Positions 59,190-64,000 of a stretch of DNA of 64,000 bases are shown here, in pieces. This stretch comes from Rhizophagus clarus (lineage: Eukaryota > Glomeromycota > Glomeromycetes > Glomerales > Glomeraceae): assembly GCA_015698045.1 (NCBI GenBank), contig BLAL01000160.1:1426001-1490000 (forward strand), read 5' to 3'. The translations under genes and the position numbers were made by a program. Position 1 is the stretch's first letter. Every line of letters begins with the position of its first letter. The notes beneath the pieces are model-generated. The model did not search any database, was not told the origin of the DNA, and saw only the letters and a list, made by a program, of their open reading frames with translations.

Positions 59190-59305
59190 CTCCGATGTGC
59201 AACCATAAATGCTGATCAGCAATGTTCCACCGAAACATATTGTGCATGATCTTCAGTTTCACAGTTTGAAATTGGTAATTCATTTAGTGTAGATCACAGA
59301 AATTA
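59190..59305 (-). promoter_or_regulatory. conserved upstream block, F-box copy 5
   Basis: Plus order: GCAACCATAAATGCTGATCAG, AATGTTCCACCGAAACATA, TTTCACAGTTTGAAATTGG, TAGTGTAGATCACAGAAATT. Collinear with copies 2 and 3. Confidence 0.5.
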
Positions 59306-59324
59306 AATATGTCATTAAATTTAA

Positions 59325-59407
59325 CATCCCATCAAGGTGATCATAACAACATTATTTGTGTCACAAGTGCATAGGTTATAACCATTGATGATCACCTTGA
59401 TGGGGTG
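59325..59407. mobile_element. palindromic miniature element, copy 2, with 8-bp target duplication
   Basis: Ends are CATCCCATCAAGGTGATCAT and, complemented, CACCCCATCAAGGTGATCAT. AAATTTAA is repeated exactly on both sides (59317-59324 and 59408-59415). An 8-bp duplication suggests hAT-type mobilisation. It is 83 bases long with no coding capacity. The right arm matches copy 1 at 43236 nearly base for base. Confidence 0.75.
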
Positions 59408-59659
59408 AAATTTAAAAGCAGTTATATCAACTTGTTCATTAATGCTAATAGTAAATATATGTTTTCTCATTTTTTTACCATTAACTACTGGTACCTCTGT
59501 AACTATCAAAAATTGAATTTGATATAATGTGTCATAGATAATTGGAATATAATCATTTTCTTCTTTTTCTTCATCAACGTACTCTTGCTTCTTTTACTCA
59601 ATTATTTTCAACTTTGATTCTTTATAGAAAATTTTTAATTAAAATTACAGGAATCAAAA

Positions 59660-60965
59660 TGGGTGATAGAATTACCTTCAAAATTGAACAAGTTGAAGTT
59701 GAGATTAAAAAAGTCGAAGTAATGTTAGAAGGTGTTGAAGGATCTAGAAAGAAACATCTTGATGATGATTGTAGTGATGACAATTTAATTAATTCTAGTC
59801 CTTTAGATAGTAGTATTATCATCATCCAATGACATACATAACCGGTATTGTCTTTTCGTTATCTTTATTAGATGAATGGTATCAAAGTTGTTGCAGTTGA
59901 AGAATTGGTTCAAGATGTAAATATACTAAAGAAGCTAAAAATATTCTTTACGTGAATATTTACGTTCTCCAAAGATTTATTCAAATATAATAATAATAAT
60001 AATTAGTTATTAATAATGTACCGAATTAAAAAGTAAAGTCGTTTCCGCAAAACAAGCTTTGGCTCTTCAATTTGATATTGTGAAAAGTAAAATGAGAAGA
60101 GATAATATATGCTTCTTTACAAGAATTAGATACTAATACGATTGATGCCTCAGAATTAACTAAATCATTAAAAACTACCTATAGTCATTTATTATCTCCA
60201 GAATCTGAAAATAAAAAAAATATAGATGAACAAATTAATCAATATAAGCTTGTAAAGAATTGATTGAGAAAATATGTGTATGGTTTAGGGAAGCTATTCG
60301 TATTCATGGTTGGATGAGTGAACGTATAAAAATTTTATTAAATGTATCCAAAGTTGATCCATTTCAAGAAGGTAAAGCTCTTGTTACTAAAGGGCAAGTA
60401 GATGAATGGCAAACGAATACGAAGAATTAGAAAGAGAAACGAGTAACATCTTCAGCGTCAAATGTTTCAACTTAAGAGCTCATGTTAATTGTATGGTAAG
60501 AACCGATAATGAAATGGCTATTGATGAAATTATTCCCGTTGACACCATGATAATCGAAATTGTCTTCGAAATTTTAAAATTCTTGATCAATAATTACTTG
60601 GAAAATAAGAAATTGTGGAAATCTCTTGGCTTTACGTGTACAATGGGAATTTGAATATATGGTAATGTGATGAATTTTTAAAATAGATTTATTGAAAGAT
60701 TTTTGAGAAATCTATAAATACGGGATCTTTAGAATTCTATAACAATTCAGTTTATGAAATTTTTAGGAATCTGCATTTTAAAAATTTAAGTAAAAACAAA
60801 AAGTGTAAGCCTTTAATTACTGTAAGTAAAATTAATTGATTTATTGATGAAATTAATGTCTTCATGCTCCAATTTCTTTTAAAAAAGAGAGAATGGATGG
60901 TTTATCAACTTCTTCAACGTGATGTTACTTTCGAATCATATAATATGCAAAAAAATTCTGTCTAA
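59660..60965 (+). pseudogene. helical-protein gene broken by several frameshifts
   Basis: A chain of pieces on + reads MGDRITFKIEQVEVEIKKVE (from 59660), then after a gap TELKSKVVSAKQALALQFDI. A shift near 60108 gives SLQELDTNTIDASELTKSL. A shift near 60250 gives ELIEKICVWFREAIRIHGWM and KVDPFQEGKALVTKGQVDEW. A shift near 60408 gives NEYEELERETSNIF and NEMAIDEIIPVDTMIIEI. Each junction needs a one- or two-base change. All pieces are Lys/Glu-rich helices, as in spectrin-like or microtubule-associated coiled-coil proteins. I cannot name the family. It may continue to about 60965 (REWMVYQLLQRDVTFES). Confidence 0.55.
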
Positions 60966-61940
60966 CTTACGCTTATAGAATAATCTATTAGATTTTTTTT
61001 TTTTATTATAATCAATGTAAGAATTACTATAATTTAAGTATGGTAAAAATTCGCTATTTTTTTTTTTTTTTTAAACATATTTACATTTTTTTGTGAAAAA
61101 ATTAAACTCAACTTCAGATTACTAATTTTTTTTTTTAAAAAATAAACAAGATAAAAAATTTTTCTTTAAAATAATCATAAAATATCATGGAAAAATCACT
61201 AAATTAAAAATGAGTCATAGACTCATAGTTATTTATGTAATATTATGCAAGATTTTTACGCGTTTTATGTTTTACACGAAAAAAATTTCTCAATTCGCAA
61301 ATGATCGGCGTTGCGGTTTCCTATACACTTGATCATTCCAACTACAGAACCACAAAGAATATAACATAATTCCACTGTACTTATTTAAATTCCGAAATAC
61401 TTTTCAGATATGCAACAAACAAAATTATACTTTTTTGTATTACTTGTATTACGGAGTTAGAATTATATAATAAACTGGTACTAAACTGATATTATTTGTA
61501 AGCTATTCATACAGTATGTCTGATAATTTATGGAACACAAAAAAAACATTACGTTTTTTACGTGTTATAAATATATAACTAATATGTTTCTATCCGAGTT
61601 GTAAACACATAAAAATTTACTCATGCACGTAACTCATGTGAAACTGATTATCGGATTATCGAATTATAAGGACATATAAATACGCGTTTCAGAAAATATT
61701 CTTGAAGTCTCCTGAAGTACTCTGATTAAAAAAAAAGGTATTTTGCAGGCTTATATTCTTTACGCAACTTGAACATTTTATCTTACGATCACTTATTTAG
61801 ACGAAGATAGGTTCTTAGCCCTTAAAGAATATTTTTAAAGTCGGAAGTAGTGGAAAAAAAAAACAACTATGAACGTGTCCTTCATCGTCATAGTAAGTCA
61901 AACCTGGTCAGCTTATTAATTTTTTTGATGGCTGTCACCT
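60966..61940. other. gene-free stretch
   Basis: AT-rich with long T runs; no supported gene or recognised repeat. Confidence 0.45.
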
Positions 61941-61949
61941 AATATTAGA

Positions 61950-62300
61950 AGTGTCACAAACATCTAAAGAAAGAGGGATACGAGTTTGTTTGAGTTTATG
62001 GATTTGTGTCTACGGGTTTATGGGTTTATGGGATTTGTGGGTTTGTATCTGCGGGTTATGGTTACGTTTATCTGTTATGGTTTGTATTTGCGCGATTGTA
62101 AATTTGTGACTATGTGTTTTGTGTCGAGTTTAGTGGGTTGATTTTTATAGGTTTGTGGGTCGGGTTTGTGGGTTTGTGTTTATGAGTTTGTGAGTCAGAT
62201 CTGTGGTTTGGATTGTTTTATTCATGGTTTATGAGTTTGATTTTTATGGGTTTATGAGGCGAGTTTTGTGGGTTGTGTGTGGGTTGGTTTATTGGAGTGG
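61950..62300 (+). repeat. G/T-rich degenerate repeat (GGGTTTRTG type)
   Basis: The plus strand is almost free of C and composed of variants of GGGTTTATG and GGGTTTGTG (for example GGGTTTATGGGTTTATGGG). Similar stretches recur at about 62600-62800 and 63740-63870. The strand asymmetry is striking for this genome. It could be a satellite or an old telomere-related sequence; the unit is not TTAGGG. Confidence 0.65.
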
Positions 62301-62309
62301 ATGAGTGGT

Positions 62310-62500
62310 ATGGATGGCTAATGTTATCACGCTTTTTATTGTTTTTTAGAACGATTTTGTATTTCTTGTAACATTTTCGGCAAAAACAAGAAGAATAAAT
62401 AGTAAGGCTGATCTAACATTTTTTAGATGTAAAGGTGGGTTGTGTGGATTGGTGTGAACTTGTGAATTGGATGTATTGATCTAATATTATGCGTGTTTTT
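62310..62500 (+). repeat. duplicated block, copy 1 (pair at 63475-63670)
   Basis: Shared in order with 63475-63670: GCTAATGTTATCACGC, TTTTTTAGAA, TGTATTT.TTGTAA, GTAAAAACAAG or GCAAAAACAAG, AAGGCTG, TTAGATGTAAAGGTG, TGTGAACTTGTG or TGTGAGCTTGTG, ATCTAATATTAT. Spacing between the copies is about 1.17 kb, and G/T-rich repeats follow both. Confidence 0.7.
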
Positions 62501-62814
62501 TTTATTTTTTTAAGATGATTTTGCACGGCATTTCTCATAGCATTTTTAGTAAAAAGGATGGGGAGGAAGTTATTAACAACGATATTCAAGTGCTTTTTTT
62601 TAATGTGAGTTGTATGGGCTGGTGTGGGCGCGTATACGGTTAGGTTTGTGGGTTTGGGTTGTGGGGGTGTTTATAGGTTTGTGTCAAGCTTTGTGGGTTT
62701 ATTGGCTATGGGTTGTGGGTGGGTTTTGTGGGTTTGCTTGTGGGTGGATCATGTTTATGGGTTTGTGCTAGGTGGATTTTATTGTGGGTTGAATTTGTGA
62801 ATGGATTTGGTAAT

Positions 62815-63400
62815 TACTTTAGTAGTGAGTGGGGAGAAATACCTCGCAATCCTACCCTTGTGGTAGACCGAACACACCTCCATCTTTTGATGGTTGCATG
62901 TCACAAGCCTGCGAATACACTTGGTATACGGAGGGTTATAAGTAAAAGGCCTTGAAACAAAATATTCCCAATGATGTCCTTCAGCGGTAACTACTTCAGT
63001 AGTGAGTGGGGAGAGATACCTCGCAATCCTACCCTTGTGGTAGAGACCGAACACACCTCCATCTTTTGATGGTTGCATGTCACAAGCCTGCGAATACACT
63101 TGGTATACGGAGGGTCATAAGTGAAAGGCCTTGAAGCAAAATATTCCCAATGATGTCCTTCAGCGGTAACTACTATAGTAATAAGTGGGAAAGATACTTC
63201 ACAATCCTATATTTCTTTTAAGTGAAAGGCCTTGAAATATTCCCAATGATGTCCTTCAGCGGTAGCTACTTTAGTAGTGAGTGGGGAGAGATACCTCGCA
63301 ATCCTACCCTTGTGGTAGAGACCGAACACACCTCCATCTTCGATGGTTGCATGTCACAAGCCTGCGAACACACTTGGTATACGGAGGGGATAAAAAGGAA
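62815..63400 (+). repeat. tandem repeat with unit of about 178 bp, four copies (third truncated)
   Basis: The phrase AGTAGTGAGTGGGGAGA begins units at 62821, 62998 and 63273, with a variant at 63177. The first two intervals are 177 and 179 bp and the third is 96 bp because that unit lost its middle. Units share CCTCGCAATCCTACCCTTGT, ACACACCTCCATCTT, ATGTCACAAGCCTGCGAA, CTTGGTATACGGAGGG and CCCAATGATGTCCTTCAGCG. They are less AT-rich than the genome around them. Open frames across them (for example 62779-63099 -) simply follow the repeat. Confidence 0.8.
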
Positions 63401-63474
63401 TTTCTGACTTATGGAATTTTATTCATCATAGTTTAAGCTTTAGTAAAATTAAATGATGTTTAAGTGGGATGAGT

Positions 63475-63670
63475 ATTGTTGATAGCTAATGTTATCACGC
63501 CTTTTATTATTTTTTTTAGAATGCCTCTGTATTTTTTGTAATGTTTTTCGGTAAAAACAAGGAGGATATTTAACAAGGCTGTTCAAATATTATTTAGATG
63601 TAAAGGTGAGCTGTGCGGACTGGTGTGAGCTTGTGGATTCAATGTATTAATCTAATATTATATGTGGTTT
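63475..63670 (+). repeat. duplicated block, copy 2 (pair at 62310-62500)
   Basis: Second copy of the block described at 62310-62500. It is followed by AGGCTGATGTGGACACGTGG at about 63735, which resembles GGGCTGGTGTGGGCGCGT at about 62610. So the whole 62.3-63.5 kb interval looks like one long repeat unit followed by the start of the next. Confidence 0.7.
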
Positions 63671-64000
63671 GCTTTATTTTTTTATGCATTTTTAGTCTTG
63701 ATGCTTTTTGTTCTGAAGATGAGACTGTATAGGCTGATGTGGACACGTGGCTTTCCGTTGGATTTGTGAGTTTGGGTTTATGGGTTGTGTCATGTTTGGC
63801 TTGTGAGTAGATCGTGTTTATGTATTTGTGTCAATGATAGATTTAATTGTGTGTTTGACTTTGTGGGTTTGTTGGTTGACTTAATTTTTATAAGTTTTAG
63901 TATTTTTTTCTTTAAAATTTCGAAGTTGAATTACAGAAAATTTTTTAACATTTTCTACATTTTCTATGCAAGAATGAAATGAATATTCGAAAAAAGAATA

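Noticed and set aside
59321..59509. Small minus-strand gene
   Set aside because: It runs through the palindromic miniature element and its target duplication.
62779..63099. 106-residue minus-strand protein
   Set aside because: The frame spans two satellite units and repeats itself; it is a by-product of the tandem repeat.
62815..63400. CRISPR array or RNA gene cluster
   Set aside because: Units of about 178 bp follow each other without spacers and the genome is eukaryotic; I could not fit 5S rRNA or tRNA to the unit.

Overview
The window looks like nuclear DNA of an arbuscular mycorrhizal fungus (Glomeromycotina), most likely Rhizophagus irregularis or a close relative. The evidence is very high A+T content with long poly-A/poly-T runs, short AT-rich introns with GTAAGT-like donors, and gene families expanded in that lineage. 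These include a Sel1-repeat/protein-kinase fusion, a Crinkler (CRN) with an NTPase-plus-nuclease body, F-box/leucine-rich proteins in tandem, and a DUF2235 (Tle1-like) lipase. The species assignment is an inference from recognised families; no rRNA or other marker gene is present.

Layout. 0.2-4.7 kb: four small two-exon paralogues of an unrecognised family, three on + and one diverged copy on -. 4.7-14.9 kb: gene-poor, with an extremely AT-rich island, a non-autonomous hAT-like element with an 8-bp target duplication (8462-9052), a probable pogo/Tc1-type terminus, perfect palindromes and one plausible 73-codon gene. 14.9-15.7 kb: an RNase III-like gene with an altered active site. 15.9-17.6 kb: a possible 100-codon gene, then a decayed multi-exon gene of a Cys-rich repeat family. 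18.6-21.7 kb: a long CRN gene whose N-terminal exon carries a one-base frameshift, followed at 22.6-23.2 kb by a decayed fragment of another CRN-type C-terminal domain. 23.2-28.2 kb: a graveyard of decayed sequence that includes degenerate telomere-like repeats. 28.2-29.4 kb: the DUF2235 hydrolase. 29.4-35.8 kb: gene-poor, with two pseudogene fragments and a 0.9-kb Tc1-like element.

35.8-37.3 kb: F-box copy 1. 38.9-39.2 kb: a short TA-flanked inverted-repeat element. 40.0-42.9 kb: the Sel1-kinase gene. 43.2 kb: a palindromic miniature element whose sister copy lies at 59.3 kb. 45.4-46.9 kb: an F-box pseudogene of a second subfamily. 49.7-59.1 kb: a same-strand tandem array of three intact F-box genes and one pseudogene; upstream and downstream flanks are partly conserved with the coding regions. 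59.7-61.0 kb: a gene broken by several frameshifts. 62-64 kb: G/T-rich degenerate repeats, a duplicated block spaced about 1.17 kb apart, and an embedded array of units of about 178 bp.

Functionally the genes do not form a pathway. The window reads as an accessory compartment dominated by duplication, decay and small transposons, carrying signalling (kinase), protein-turnover (F-box) and effector-like (CRN, lipase) families. All family calls rest on motifs read by eye; statements that a decayed copy matches a Rhizophagus family rest on recalled family patterns and need a database search.
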